Origin: Nemertoderma westbladi
Taxonomy: Eukaryota; Xenacoelomorpha; Nemertodermatida; Nemertodermatidae
NCBI GenBank assembly: GCA_032718475.1
Contig: JAUCBJ010000326.1
Span: forward strand, 35,951-99,950
DNA: 64,000 nucleotides
Reading direction: 5' to 3'
How positions within the stretch are numbered: the first letter of the stretch is position 1; each line of letters begins with the position of its first letter. The notes under the pieces were generated by a model. It searched no databases, had not been told where the DNA came from, and saw only the letters and a program-made list of their open reading frames with translations. Below are positions 12,148 through 23,639 of this stretch, one piece after another. The translations under genes were made by a program, and so were the position numbers.

Positions 12148-15100
12148 GAGGGCCAGGGTAGCCCGGGAAACTGTTGCCCACACAGTCCCGCACCTTAGTG
12201 ATGAGGGCCAGGGTAACCCGGGAAACTGTTGCCCACACAGTCCTGCACCTCGTGATGAGGGACAGGGTAGCCCGGGAAACTGTTGCCCCCACAGTCCCGA
12301 ACCTTCGTGATCAAGGTCAGGGTAGCCCGGGAAACGGCTGCCCCCACAGTCCCACACCTTCGTGATCAGGACCAGGGTAGCCCGGGAAACTGTTGCCCCC
12401 ACAGTCCCAAACCTTCGTGATCAAGGTCAGGGTAGCCCGGGAAACTGTTGCCCACACAATCCCGCACCTTAGTGATGAGGGCCAGGGTAGCCCGGGAAAC
12501 TGTTGCCCACACAGTCCTGCACCTCGTGATGAGGGACAGGGTAGCCCGGGAAACTGTTGCCCCCACAGTCCCGAACCTTCGTGATCAAGGTCAGGGTAGC
12601 CCGGGAAACGGCTGCCCCCACAGTCCCACACCTTCGTGATCAGGACCAGGGTAGCCCGGGAAACTGTTGCCCCCACAGTCCCGAACCTTCGTGATCAAGG
12701 TCAGGGTAGCCCGGGTAACTGTTGCCCACACAGTCCCGCACCTTAGTGATGAGGGCCAGGGTAGCCCGGGAAACTGTTGCCCCCACAGTCCCACACCTTC
12801 GTGATCAGGACCAGGGTAGCCCGGGAAACTGTTGCCCCCACAGTCCCGAACCTTCGTGATCAAGGTCAGGGTAGCCCGGGAAACTGTTGCCCACACAGTC
12901 CCGCACCTTAGTGATCAGGACCAGAGTAGCCCGGGAAAATGTTGCCCCCACAGTCCCGCACCTTCGTGATCAGGGCCAGGGTAGCCCGGGAAACTGTTGC
13001 CCCCACAGTCCTGCACCTTCGTGATCAGGGCCAGGGTTGCCCGGGGAAAGGCTGCCCCCACAGTTCCACACCTTCGTGATCAGGGCCAGGGTAGCCCGGG
13101 AAACTGTTGCCCCCACAGTCCCGAACCTTCGTGATCAAGGTCAGGGTTGCCCGGGAAACTGTTGCCCACACAGTCCCGAACCTTCGTGATCAAGGTCAGG
13201 GTTGCCCGGGAAACTGTTGCCCCCACAGTCCTGCACCTCGTGATCAGGGCCAGGGTAGCCCGGGAAACTGTTGCCCACACAGTCCCGAACCTTCGTGATC
13301 AAGGTCAGGGTTGCCCGGGAAGCTGTTGCCCACACAGTCCCGCACCTTCGTGATCAGGGCCAGGGTAGCCCGGGAAACTGTTGCCCACACAGTCCCGAAC
13401 CTTCGTGATCAAGGTCAGGGTTGCCCGGGAAACTGTTGCCCACACAGTCCCGCACCTTCGTGATCAGGGCCAGGGTAGCCCGGGAAACTGTTGCCCACAC
13501 AGTCCCGAACCTTCGTGATCAAGGTCAGGGTTGCCCGGGAAACTGTTGCCCACACAGTCCCGCACCTTAGTGATCAGGACCAGAGTAGCCCGGGAAACTG
13601 TTGCCCCCACAGTCCCGCATCTTCGTGATCAGGGCCAGGGTAGCCCGGGAAACTGTTGCCCCCACAGTCCTGCACCTTCGTGATCAGGGCCAGGGTTGCC
13701 CGGGGAAAGGCTGCCCCCACAGTTCCACACCTTCGTGATCAGAGCCAGGGTAGCCCGGGAAACTGCTGCCCCCACAGTCCCGCACCTTCGTGATCAGGGC
13801 CAGGGTTGCCCGGGGAAAGGCTGCCCCCAAGGTCCCGCACCTTCGTGATCAGGGCCAGGGTAGCCCGGGAAACAGCAGCCCCCACAGTCCTGCACCTTCG
13901 TGATCAGGGCCAGGGTAGCCCGGGAAACGGCTGCCCCCACAGTCCCGTACCTCGTGATCAGGGCCAGGGTTGCCCGGGAAACGGCTGCCCCCACAGTCCC
14001 ACACCTCGTGATCAGGACCAGGGTAGCCCGGGAAACGGCTGCCCCCACAGTCCTGCACCTCGTGATCAAGGCCAGGGTAGCCCGGGAAACTGTTGCCCAC
14101 ACAGTCCCGCACCTTAGTGATGAGGGCCAGGGTAGCCCGGGAAACTGTTGCCCACACAGTCCCGCACCTTAGTGATGAGGGCCAGGGTAACCCGGGAAAC
14201 TGTTGCCCACACAGTCCTGCACCTCGTGATGAGGGATAGGGTAGCCCGGGAAACTGTTGCCCCCACAGTCCCGAACCTTCGTGATCAAGGTCAGGGTAGC
14301 CCAGGAAACTGTTGCCCACACAGTCCCGCACCTTAGTGATCAGGACCAGAGTAGCCCGGGAAACTGTTGCCCCCACAGTCCCGCACCTTCGTGATCAGGG
14401 CCAGGGTAGCCCGGGAAACTGTTGCCCACACAGTCCCGCACCTTAGTGATGAGGGCCAGGGTAACCCGGGAAACTGTTGCCCACACAATCCTGCACCTCG
14501 TGATCAGGACCAGGGTAGCCCGGGAAACTGTTGCCCCCACAGTCCCGAACCTTCGTGATCAAGGTCAGGGTAGCCCAGGAAACTGTTGCCCACACAGTCC
14601 CGCACCTTAGTGATCAGGACCAGAGTAGCCCGGGAAACTGTTGCCCCCACAGTCCCGCACCTTCGTGATCAGGGCCAGGGTAGCCCGGGAAACTGTTGCC
14701 CCCACAGTCCTGCACCTTCGTGATCAGGGCCAGGGTTGCCCGGGGAAAGGCTGCCCCCACAGTTCCACACCTTCGTGATCAGGGCCAGGGTAGCCCGGGA
14801 AACTGTTGCCCCCACAGTCCCGAACCTTCGTGATCAAGGTCAGGGTTGCCCGGGTAACTGTTGCCCATACAGTCCCGCACCTTCGTGATCAGGGCCAGGG
14901 TAGCCCGGGAAACTGTTGCCCACACAGTCCCGCACCTTAGTGATCAGGACCAGGGTAGCCCGTGAAACAGCAGCCCCCATAGTCCTGCACCTTCGTGATC
15001 AGGGCCAGGGTTGACTGGGGAAAGGCTGCCACCGCAGTCCCGCACATTCGTGGTCAGGGGCCTGGACAGCCCGGGAAACAGCAGCCCCCACAGTCCTGCA

Positions 15101-15650
15101 CCTCGTGATCAGGGTTAGGGTAGCTCGGGAAACGTTTGCCCCCACGCTCCCGGAAACTGCTGCCCCCACAGTCCTGCACCTCGTGATCAGGGTCAGGGTA
15201 GCCCGGGAAACCGTTGCCCCCACAGTCCTGCACCTCGTGATCAGGGTCAGGGTAGCCCGGGAAAAGGCTGCCCCCACAGTCCCCCAACTTCGTGATCAGG
15301 GCCAGGGTAGCCCGGGGTACGGCTGCCCCCACAGTCCTGCACCTCGTGATCAGGGCCAGGGCACCTCCTGATCAGGGTCAGAGTAGCCCGGGAAAAGGCT
15401 GCCCCCGCAGTCCCCCAACTTCGTGATCAGGGCCAGGGTAGGCCGGGAAACGGCTGCCCCCACTGACCTGCACCTCGAGATCAGGGCCAGGGTTGCCCGG
15501 GGAACGGCTGCCCCCACAGTCCTGCACCTCGTGATCAGTGATATCTATGTTAAAACTAGCAATCAATTATTGTTACAAGAAAAACAAATTAGTGAATAAC
15601 GATGATAAAATAAGCTGTAAAAGGATGTAGAGTTTTAATTCGCACTTCAT

Positions 15651-17006
15651 CTATACTTTTTTTACAATGTAAAATTTATTATGTCCCGTCAAAGTTGCAA
15701 AAACTATCGCAATTGTCTGCAAACAGAAATCTAGTGGGATGACACACAGAGACCCAATCACTACAAGCAGATATGTAAATATACTTGTCTTATTCTTTCG
15801 TAGGGAGAGCGATTTTATGGCACCGAAAATGTACATATAAACATAAATACCAGTAACAAAAGAAGCTGTACATAATAGTTCGGGTCCAAGGACTTGAGGA
15901 TAAATTACCCGCAGGCAAGTGGATATAGGAAATGTTACCCAAGAATAATAAAATATCCCGAAAAAAAACTTGTATGGAAGTGAAATATCCTTGTTGTGTA
16001 ATACCAAAAACATTCCTTGTATCCAGCGTATTCGTTGTTTAATAAAATCCCAGACGTTTAGAACCGGAACATCCATCAATTCGCCTTCAATAAAACCGAA
16101 CGAGAACCCTTTAGAAAAAGCGGTCATAGCGAAATATGTATCTTCTGTTATGCATCCATCGGGACCGGTGTCAAAACTAACTTTTAGTTCACTACTAACT
16201 CGGGCAACAATAAAAGAACCGGAGAAATGAAATAACGGCTTATGGAAACAGTTAAATTGAAAACGATGAGCACCCATAGCAAAAGCAACTCGATGCATCT
16301 CTAATAAGGCCCAAAGCCAATTATTAACCCTGTTATTAGCAAAAGTTATAAGTCCTTGACCGAAATCGTATGCTCCATCTCTGATAAAATTAGTAATACC
16401 TATAACTGCCGATTCCGTTAACACTGAATCCTCATCTAAATGAACAATCCAATTATCACCTTGAAGTCTGTTAATATTATCTTCCAAACAATACTGGAGA
16501 TTTCGAGCTTTAAACCTCGTCTTTCTCTTTGTTTCATAGGAAGACGGAACTATAATTTCACGCAGTAGTGGATTCTTAGGTAGATTTAATGGTTTCTCTG
16601 TTACAATCTCAACTATAAATTTATCCAAACCCAGTCGAAGACATGTGTTCATGTGGCGATGGAAATTCCGCTGTATCAAATCCCGATAATCTCCACGCGT
16701 CACGACCCGAATACAAAAGAACGGAACCGACGAAATGGGGTGTCGTATTACAGGTTCTTCCGGAAAAGTATCAAAAAACACCAAGCCACAGAAAATTGAT
16801 ACGCTTAGTGGTAGCGGGAGAAAGGTGAAGAATACTTGAGCATAGTAGAGGAACAAGGCTAGTGGGGATCCCTGATCCAACCAAGTATTAAAATATTCGT
16901 GATGGGAATCTTCCCCATAGCTGACAACACCACATGCTATCTGAACGACGAAAAGAAAAGCTAACAAGGATGATACGTGAATTAAATGTTTCAAAGGAAC
17001 TTCCAT
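15651..17006 (-). CDS. egh: Beta-1,4-mannosyltransferase, egghead/BRE-3 family
   Basis: A 451-codon uninterrupted frame, close to the length of the fly and worm proteins. Known family role: a membrane GT2-type enzyme that transfers mannose from GDP-mannose to glucosylceramide, giving mannosyl-glucosylceramide in arthro-series glycolipid synthesis in the ER/Golgi. Visible features: an N-terminal membrane segment (about residues 9-30), a second hydrophobic stretch (48-78), the nucleotide-sugar site HLDEDSVLTE with the acidic DED at 191-193, the acceptor-side acid pair ED at 288-289 in ITEDTYFAM, the QRIRW motif at 324-328 typical of processive-like GT2 enzymes, and three C-terminal hydrophobic spans (about 346-370, 377-400, 409-440). 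The start at 17006 places the first membrane helix as expected. There is no intron. All key motifs are kept, so it is probably functional; a retrocopy is possible but no poly-A tail is seen. Confidence 0.93.
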   Translation of the reverse strand: MEVPLKHLIHVSSLLAFLFVVQIACGVVSYGEDSHHEYFNTWLDQGSPLALFLYYAQVFFTFLPLPLSVSIFCGLVFFDTFPEEPVIRHPISSVPFFCIRVVTRGDYRDLIQRNFHRHMNTCLRLGLDKFIVEIVTEKPLNLPKNPLLREIIVPSSYETKRKTRFKARNLQYCLEDNINRLQGDNWIVHLDEDSVLTESAVIGITNFIRDGAYDFGQGLITFANNRVNNWLWALLEMHRVAFAMGAHRFQFNCFHKPLFHFSGSFIVARVSSELKVSFDTGPDGCITEDTYFAMTAFSKGFSFGFIEGELMDVPVLNVWDFIKQRIRWIQGMFLVLHNKDISLPYKFFFGIFYYSWVTFPISTCLRVIYPQVLGPELLCTASFVTGIYVYMYIFGAIKSLSLRKNKTSIFTYLLVVIGSLCVIPLDFCLQTIAIVFATLTGHNKFYIVKKV

Positions 17007-18109
17007 TTCAATTTCTTATATTAAATATATAAATGTAATATTAATTTGTTTTAAATGATGGAAGGATACTTCCTATAGTACACCCACAAGTCCACCAAAT
17101 TTGTAGGAATGTAGGAATGGTACACCCCAGGAACAAGACTACAAATTATTCTTTTTCAGAATATTTTACTCTAAATAGCTCCAGCAATATCTTCAAATGA
17201 ATCCATTCATTAACTTTTCTTTTTGCGATAAACAGTTTTTCTCTTTACCCATTCAATGGACTGCCTGTGCTACAGTAGTCCACCGCCTGCTGGTATGGTG
17301 TAGTTGTCACTCTCTTTGCTCAACTGGGGGGTCCTTTGCGAGTTACGTTATCGTAACGGGTGCTTCAAACCAGCGATCTTCAGAATCTGACTTCTTTCTG
17401 CTGGGGGAGTAAAGACAAATTTTGGGTCGTCTCTTGTTATGATGCCAATTTCTTTAGAATTTCAATGAATAACGAAAAACGCGACTTCTGGATCCGTAAG
17501 GAGGATTCTGCATCCCGTCTGTTTAGGGGTAATTTTTTTCTCGAATATATTACCTATATAATCTTTTTGATTCGATTCGCCAAAGGGAATGCCTTATCTT
17601 GAAGCAACAATTGTATTTATAGTTACAGATGTGAACGAACTTTTTTTATTATCCTTTAAAATTTACTATTTTATATACTGGTACATTACCGTAATTCTTC
17701 CCATATCTAACAATATTGAAAAATGATCTTCTTTGTTTTGGGTGTCATTGCGTTTATCACTGCGTTGTCTACTACTGTAGGCTTACTCGGAACACAAACC
17801 GAACGTAAATAGTCTATGACATAACATACTTGACATACCGGATAATGGTTAAATTCCTAGGACTGCATACAGTAGTACTACCTACTACTACTGATTCTGC
17901 TCAAATTATTAATAGGTTTATACGTTATCTTTGGTCGTTGCCAAGCAACCAATGTATGTCAAGGCACGTTAGGAAATTATTAAACATTCAGGGAATTATA
18001 GTTATAGTTATTAATATAGTAACAAAATTCACATTGTTGTTACGGAAAATTAAATAAAACTTAGTTCATGTAATATTCTGGCTAATATCTTTCGATGTAG
18101 GTCAAGTGT
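17007..18109. other. Non-coding, AT-rich, upstream of the mannosyltransferase gene
   Basis: Only short chance frames of 60-80 codons are present, with no recognisable domain. The promoter of the minus-strand mannosyltransferase gene should lie at the left end (17,010-17,300), but I see no clear TATA box or other element that I can defend. Confidence 0.5.
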
Positions 18110-18275
18110 AAAGGCTTTTGCGGATATAACTAGTCATTTTCCCCGCAAAGTACTCTGTAGGTGTTTTAGCGGACATAAAAAGCCGTTTTTCTTATTGTGT
18201 AGGTGTTTTAGTGGACATAAAAAGCCATTTTTCTGTATGTGTACTATAGCGGACATAACAAGCCATTTTATGCCG
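18110..18275 (+). repeat. Short tandem repeat, ~4 imperfect units
   Basis: Units of about 40-55 bp share GTAGGTGTTTTAGCGGACAT followed by AAAAAGCC(G/A)TTTTTC. The middle two units are nearly identical, and the outer two (TGCGGATATAACTAGTCATTT and TAGCGGACATAACAAGCCAT) are diverged. Confidence 0.7.
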
Positions 18276-19564
18276 CAATACGCCAAAATACTCTTAATAC
18301 AGTGTGGCTTAGATGACGAAATCTATCAGCTGATTTTGATGTCGATGTGGAGCTTTCTTAACTCTCTTTGTTCAGCTCACTCGACCAATCAGAGCGATTT
18401 TCATTTTATTTGCACAGAAGCCTACGGGAAATTGCGCAATGCATGACGGTCTTTGTTTTACCTTTTCCTGAGCCCAGAACATAGGCTTTAGAATTATTCT
18501 TAGTTTCAGACTTTAGCCAAACATTCGACGGCTTTGATTATAGGAACGTATAACTGTTATCACGGCACAGCATAGCATATCAGCCCATATCATACTATAC
18601 ATACCTTTCACCACATTATTTTACTGCTATTTCCTGTCAGTTATTAATTGTTAGAAGTTGATGGATATGTTGTTATATTTGAAGAATATCGATAAATAAT
18701 CATAAAACCCCAATCTTCTTGATATACTGAAGGTTAGAGAGACCGGTTACCTGTAGCAATTGCGACTTACATTATAGTGGTTTTGGAGTGAATTGAATGC
18801 TATTTCATAATCCCTACATGTGTCGGTTGCTATTCTCCTTGTATATGATCAAATTTAGTGAAGGTCGACAGATCAGTGTGCAGCAGTGTGCGGTAGTGTG
18901 CATGAGTGTGATAGATAACAAAGCATTTCCTAAAGAATGCGCTTTATACGAAAATCATTAGCCATCCCGTTGTGTTTAGTGTAAGTCATAACTCTGTTTA
19001 CATACTTAGAGCGCCACGTCCTAAAGGAACTGTTAATATTTCCCGAAAGTAAATAATATTTGTCAGAGATTATATATTAACGATCAATCGAATAGTACAG
19101 TAAGTCTACACCGCAATAAGGTCAGAGCCTCCGAATCCAGTCTCCCTTAACCGTGGGTGATGTAACTAATGTAACTTTATATCTTATATGCAACAAATAC
19201 TTGTTATAGGCTAAAGTCGATTTATAAACTAGAAGACACCTAAAATTAGCGGGTTAAACTGCTAAAGGTCTAAAAGCGCGAACATCAAGAATATGCAGAG
19301 ATAATAAAATATTCCAAATCGATTATATCGTGACAAGGCAGCCGGCCATGTTGCTGTTTTTAAGTTATATTAGGTTACAGTTATCTTTGTTATATAAAAT
19401 ATAATAAACGTCAGACGCATACTCGATTGTTAGGGAAACTGAAAATAGATAATTTGAAACTGAAAATTGATAACTGGAAACTGAGAATAATTATATTATT
19501 CAATAGTTACAATTATAATGAACTTCATAGAGTAATTATTTATGATATGTATAAATCACACTAA
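18276..19564. other. Non-coding AT-rich stretch
   Basis: No credible gene. Minor patterns only: a GTGTGC-rich stretch near 18,875-18,910 and a short imperfect triplication of GAAACTGAAAAT(A/T)GATAA near 19,435-19,490. Confidence 0.5.
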
Positions 19565-19776
19565 AATCACCACTACTAGGTCGAGCGAACTCGGACAGTG
19601 GAAATGAGATCCTTCCAGACTTCCCGATTCTCCATAGTTGTCGCAATTTCGTTTCTCCCAAGTTCAGTATCCCTTTCAAGTTGATCTATATATGTTATGG
19701 CCGGTCGTCCACGACTAACCTTTCCATCACTTGGTTGCCAGAAAAGTAGATCTGGTATGAATGACCTCATAATCAC
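19565..19776 (-). pseudogene. C-terminal stump of an RTE-like retrotransposon protein
   Basis: An open frame of 66 codons carries the C-terminal tail seen in many invertebrate non-LTR elements: LLFWQPSDGKVSRGRP, then TYIDQLERDTEL, MENREVWKDLI and VRVRST before the stop. It is followed on the minus strand by TAGTAGTGGTGATT, a simple-repeat 3' tail. No polymerase or endonuclease domain is left. Its sequence differs from the RTE-like family at 1895-2656, so it is another family. Confidence 0.72.
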
Positions 19777-20782
19777 GTTATTTTATTTTCTTCAATCGTA
19801 GACTCTATTCACTGATAAATTAATAAAGATAAAGTCAACTTTACTATGGATATTCATAATAATTATACGATATGTTGGTATTTTTAAAAATACTACTGTA
19901 GCTACTGTACCATTTTTATGAATAGATTAACTACCATTGAAAACACTAGTTACCATAAAAATTAAACATGTACCGAGTCGGAAATATGTTCCAGAACATA
20001 AATCAACAGCCAAGAGAGCTATAAAACAGCTATAAAACAGCTATACAAAGGCAGAATTATGGTGACACAGGTTACACTAGTACCCCCCCCCCCCCCCCCC
20101 CCCTCCCAGTAAAATTTAATAAAATTAATAAGATGGCAAACAACGAAAAGATCTAAGTTTTTTATGCCGTTTCTATCTAATTTAATGATGCTCGCAAGGC
20201 TTTTGGTGAGGTCAATTGGAATAAGAGTTATCATTCTTACGAATACTGGAGTATAATTTAAAGTGCCAATCTATCAATCTTATTGAGATGGTCATTTTGC
20301 TTAATGTGAAATATAGCTACAGTACATTATTGAAAGAAACCGTAGCAAGTTTGGTATATTTCTGTACCATAGGATAATACGTAAAATTATATGAATATAC
20401 TGCAACATATATTTTCTAGAATCCCGTATCAGAGCAATTTCTAAGAAAAGAGTATAATTATTGGAAAAAATGGTATCATACAACATTTATAGAACATTTT
20501 ATTAAAATTATACGATTATAATTTTAGATAGTTTCCGTAGCAATATGCGAAAATTAACAATATACGATATTTCAGTATAGACAGAGGGATTGTACAATTA
20601 CTATTGCATAGATTCCATAGATGCATATATAATATGCCTTCAATGTGCCCTAAGTACTGTGAGCCTTTGATTACTTTTATAGTTGGCCGGGCGACTAACA
20701 GCGCCGACTCAGGTCAACTAATTGTAGAATTGGCTTCTGGGTGCTGATAGGCCTGACCCACTGGGTAGTACAATAGTTAAAA
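19777..20782. other. Non-coding AT-rich stretch
   Basis: No gene is recognisable; the region holds a 21-base C tract at its centre (20083-20103) and many TA-rich runs. Confidence 0.5.
20083..20103. repeat. Poly(C) tract, 21 bases
   Basis: Uninterrupted run of 21 C, followed by TCCC. It is one of four G/C homopolymers of 17-23 bases in this window. Confidence 0.9.
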
Positions 20783-20786
20783 TGTA

Positions 20787-21231
20787 CACCATGACCCGTA
20801 ATATAGTGTTATAGAATTTTGTGTATTTATTAAATAGAATAAATGGCCTGCAGTGAACAATAATTCTTGCAATCTTTGAACGCCTATTTCTTAGCTGTTT
20901 CTCAATGAAATTCAGATATTGCTACATATTTGGAATCCTTGCAACGCAAGCTTTCTATTGATGTGAAAAAATTACGACTAAAGTGAAGAATGGCAATGAT
21001 ACAGAGGGTGCGATTTCGCAAAAGACACTTTTTTAAAACGCTTATAAATAAAATTTAAAGGTGAAATCGAAAATTCCGGCTTCATGGTAACAACCACGGT
21101 GAGTTGAACTACGTAGTTGTGTTTCAAATTTCAAACAATATGATAAAGATTTGTAGAAAAATCTGGTGGGGGGGGGGGGGGGGGGGGGGTCCGAGTCATC
21201 AGAAAATGACACTATATTACGGGTCATGGTG
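20787..21231. mobile_element. MITE with 23-bp perfect terminal inverted repeats
   Basis: The sequence CACCATGACCCGTAATATAG plus TGT at 20787-20809 reappears as its exact reverse complement at 21209-21231. The dinucleotide TA lies directly outside both ends (20785-20786 and 21232-21233), as for Tc1/mariner-type target duplications. The 445-bp interior has no coding capacity and contains a 22-base G tract (21168-21189). Superfamily assignment is inference from the TA flanks only. Confidence 0.75.
21168..21189. repeat. Poly(G) tract, 22 bases
   Basis: Uninterrupted run of 22 G inside the MITE at 20787-21231. Confidence 0.9.
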
Positions 21232-21233
21232 TA

Positions 21234-22417
21234 TGTGAGTAATATTTACGTAGTTTTTAAGTTTTTATTTAATAGTAGGGGGTATCAATTGATTATTGAT
21301 TACTGATTTAAACGTGTTTGTTCAGTGCTGTGATATTCGTGGTAAGTGAGGTAAGCAAGTTATTAAGGTAAATTACGTTGTTGACACATTAGTTTCATAA
21401 TTTATTGTTACCCTGTCTGCGTATTTGAAATTCAATGGCTATAAGCCATATAAAAGATTTATGGCATTTTTAGGGGGATACTTGTCAATTTCTGATTAGG
21501 ACATGGAATACTAATTTTAGAAAAGTACAGTATGTGGTATGGCCTACATAATATAGGTATTTAGATGTAAGTTTTTTTTATACTCGTTTTTTTACCTATT
21601 GGCTACTTTCTCTAGTCGATTTGTTAAGTTTGTGTGAAAGGTTTTTGTACAGTACTGTATCTTCATTCAACCACTCGGTTTATAGCCCGTTTATTTTATT
21701 TATTTTACTTTTTTTGCTCTACTTTAGGCGGATCGAATTTTAGATATATTTGTTTCCATTGTAGTATGCCGATTTAAAATATTAAAAAGGATAGGATTGT
21801 CTAGTAATGGTTTTTAATTACAGGCAATGTGGTAAAATGTTGAGTATATAGAATTTTGAGATTGCTAGCAGGTTGTTTTTGTGATGCCTAGTTTTAGTCG
21901 CAGTGAATTAGACCCCGGTGTGAGTTGTATTAAAGGCTTGAATAATCTATAAGCGTTATTAATAATTAATTATATCATATTTATTGTAGCAAATTAGTTA
22001 TAAAACTTTACCAGTAGGTATGCACGAAACAAAGTAGATAAAATATAAATGACTAACCAACCATTGGGAAATAGAACCACAAACTTATGCCAATCACGTT
22101 GAGAACAGGTTTGTGTATCCGTATTTATTTCATTCCGAGTTATTGTCGGTTTTGAATAAACTAATAACTTTTTATTATCTTTTTATTGGCGAAATTGTAG
22201 GACTAAATCCCATGAAATGTATTATTTTTAACTGGATACAGAATTTAGGGCTAATCAAATGGCAGATGGCTTTGAAATTATTACTCTATATCTCAAGAAC
22301 CAATAACCTAGAGGTTGTTGTCTCGGCGTCCACCTCGAGGTCCTAAATTTATACACTTTTTTACCCCGTTAAAAAGTACGCATGTGATGGGATTACTCCT
22401 ACAATTGATTGTAGGGC
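21234..22417. other. Non-coding AT-rich stretch
   Basis: No credible coding or RNA gene seen; only chance frames under 80 codons. Confidence 0.5.
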
Positions 22418-22637
22418 CTTATCGCCCCCTGGGTACTTATCGCCCCTCGAATGGTCCTTTATCGCCCCTTGGGTACATATCGCCCCCTGGGAACTTATCG
22501 CCCCCCGAATGGTCCTTTATCGCCCCTTGGGTACATATCGCCCCTCCAATGGTCCTTTATCGCCCCTTGGGAACATATCGCCCCCGGGTCATTATCGCTC
22601 CCTGGTCATTATCGCCCCTGGTAACTTATCGCCACTG
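22418..22637 (+). repeat. Cluster of TATCGCCCC motifs
   Basis: About twelve copies of TTATCGCCCC or CATATCGCCCC are spaced 15-21 bp apart, separated by short variable words such as TGGGTACT, TCGAATGGTCCT and TGGGAACA. The reverse complement of the same motif forms a cluster at 34766-34912, on the other side of the satellite block. Confidence 0.85.
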
Positions 22638-22692
22638 TGACGAATATGAATTTTGAATGGGAGAAACGTTGGTATTGGTATTGCGTATGGCG

Positions 22693-22792
22693 TATTGGTA
22701 TTGGTATTGGTATTGGTATTGGTATTGGTATTGGTATTGGTATTGGTATTGGTATTGGTATTGGTATTGGTATTGGTATTGGTATTGGTATT
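22693..22792 (+). repeat. (TTGGTA)n hexanucleotide array, short
   Basis: About 17 head-to-tail copies of TTGGTA lie directly before the (TTGCGTA)n array. The same hexamer forms the 5.9-kb array at 24930. Confidence 0.97.
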
Positions 22793-23479
22793 GCGTATTG
22801 CGTATTGCGTATTGCGTATTGCGTATTGCGTATTGCGTATTGCGTATTGCGTATTGCGTATTGCGTATTGCGTATTGCGTATTGCGTATTGCGTATTGCG
22901 TATTGCGTATTGCGTATTGCGTATTGCGTATTGCGTATTGCGTATTGCGTATTGCGTATTGCGTATTGCGTATTGCGTATTGCGTATTGCGTATTGCGTA
23001 TTGCGTATTGCGTATTGCGTATTGCGTATTGCGTATTGCGTATTGCGTATTGCGTATTGCGTATTGCGTATTGCGTATTGCGTATTGCGTATTGCGTATT
23101 GCGTATTGCGTATTGCGTATTGCGTATTGCGTATTGCGTATTGCGTATTGCGTATTGCGTATTGCGTATTGCGTATTGCGTATTGCGTATTGCGTATTGC
23201 GTATTGCGTATTGCGTATTACGTATTGCGTATTGCGTATTGCGTATTGCGTATTGCGTATTGCGTATTGCGTATTGCGTATTGCGTATTGCGTATTGCGT
23301 ATTGCGTATTGCGTATTGCGTATTGCGTATTGCGTATTGCGTATTGCGTATTGCGTATTGCGTATTGCGTATTGCGTATTGCGTATTGCGTATTGTGTAT
23401 TGCGTATTGCGTATTGCGTATTGCGTATTGCGTATTGCGTATTGCGTATTGCGTATTGCGTATTGCGTATTGCGTATTG
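22791..23479 (+). repeat. (TTGCGTA)n heptanucleotide array
   Basis: About 98 copies of TTGCGTA with only two visible substitutions (TTACGTA near 23,219 and TTGTGTA near 23,395). The unit differs from the neighbouring hexamer TTGGTA by GC for G, so one array probably seeded the other. The long frames read through it in all three phases are repeat artefacts. Confidence 0.98.
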
Positions 23480-23639
23480 ATTGATTGTTAATATTTATAA
23501 TCCATACATATGGAACAACTGAGATACTAGTTAAAATTAAATTAAAACAATAATGTGACCATATAATTAGATAAAATGTAATTAGTTCCGTAACTTAAGT
23601 AAAAAAAGGGTATTCCGTTAATGATTAAAATTTGACGTA

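Larger units (their letters stand above)
1..15538. repeat. 54/55-bp minisatellite array (SmaI-rich)
   Basis: A tandem array of a GC-rich unit of 55 bp fills the first 15.5 kb and already runs at base 1. The unit contains GTAGCCCGGGAAACTGTTGC, then CCCCCACAGTCCCGCACC, then TTCGTGATCAGGGCCAGG; units with ACCTCGTG instead of ACCTTCGTG are 54 bp. Nearly every unit has CCCGGG and TGATCA. Variant classes (CTGTTGCCCCC, CGGCTGCCCCC, CTGTTGCCCACAC, TTAGTGATGAGG, CATGGTCCCGGAAACGG) recur in blocks, which indicates higher-order amplification. Units from about 14,990 to the right edge are more diverged, as is usual at an array border. Open frames of 60-260 codons on both strands come from the repeat and are not genes. 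Roughly 250 units, by length. Confidence 0.97.

Noticed and set aside
1-15400. Many Pro/Gly/Cys-rich frames that look like small secreted or collagen-like proteins
   Set aside because: They follow the 55-bp minisatellite on both strands and in several frames, with no conserved start, splice or signal peptide.
1-15538. CRISPR-like regular array
   Set aside because: Units are adjacent without unique spacers, and the DNA is eukaryotic.
17197-17602. Two small frames (71 and 80 codons) as a gene beside the mannosyltransferase
   Set aside because: No domain or splice signal that I can defend; the composition is like the surrounding non-coding DNA.
20640-20760. Possible tRNA or SINE head in a locally GC-richer stretch
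   Set aside because: I could not fold a cloverleaf or find A and B boxes by eye.
22315-22656. 113-codon frame with SPPGNLSPPEWS repeats
   Set aside because: Comes from the TATCGCCCC motif cluster.
22637-23491. Frames of about 280 codons with IAYCVLR repeats
   Set aside because: Artefact of (TTGCGTA)n; the 7-bp unit gives the same 7-residue repeat in each frame.
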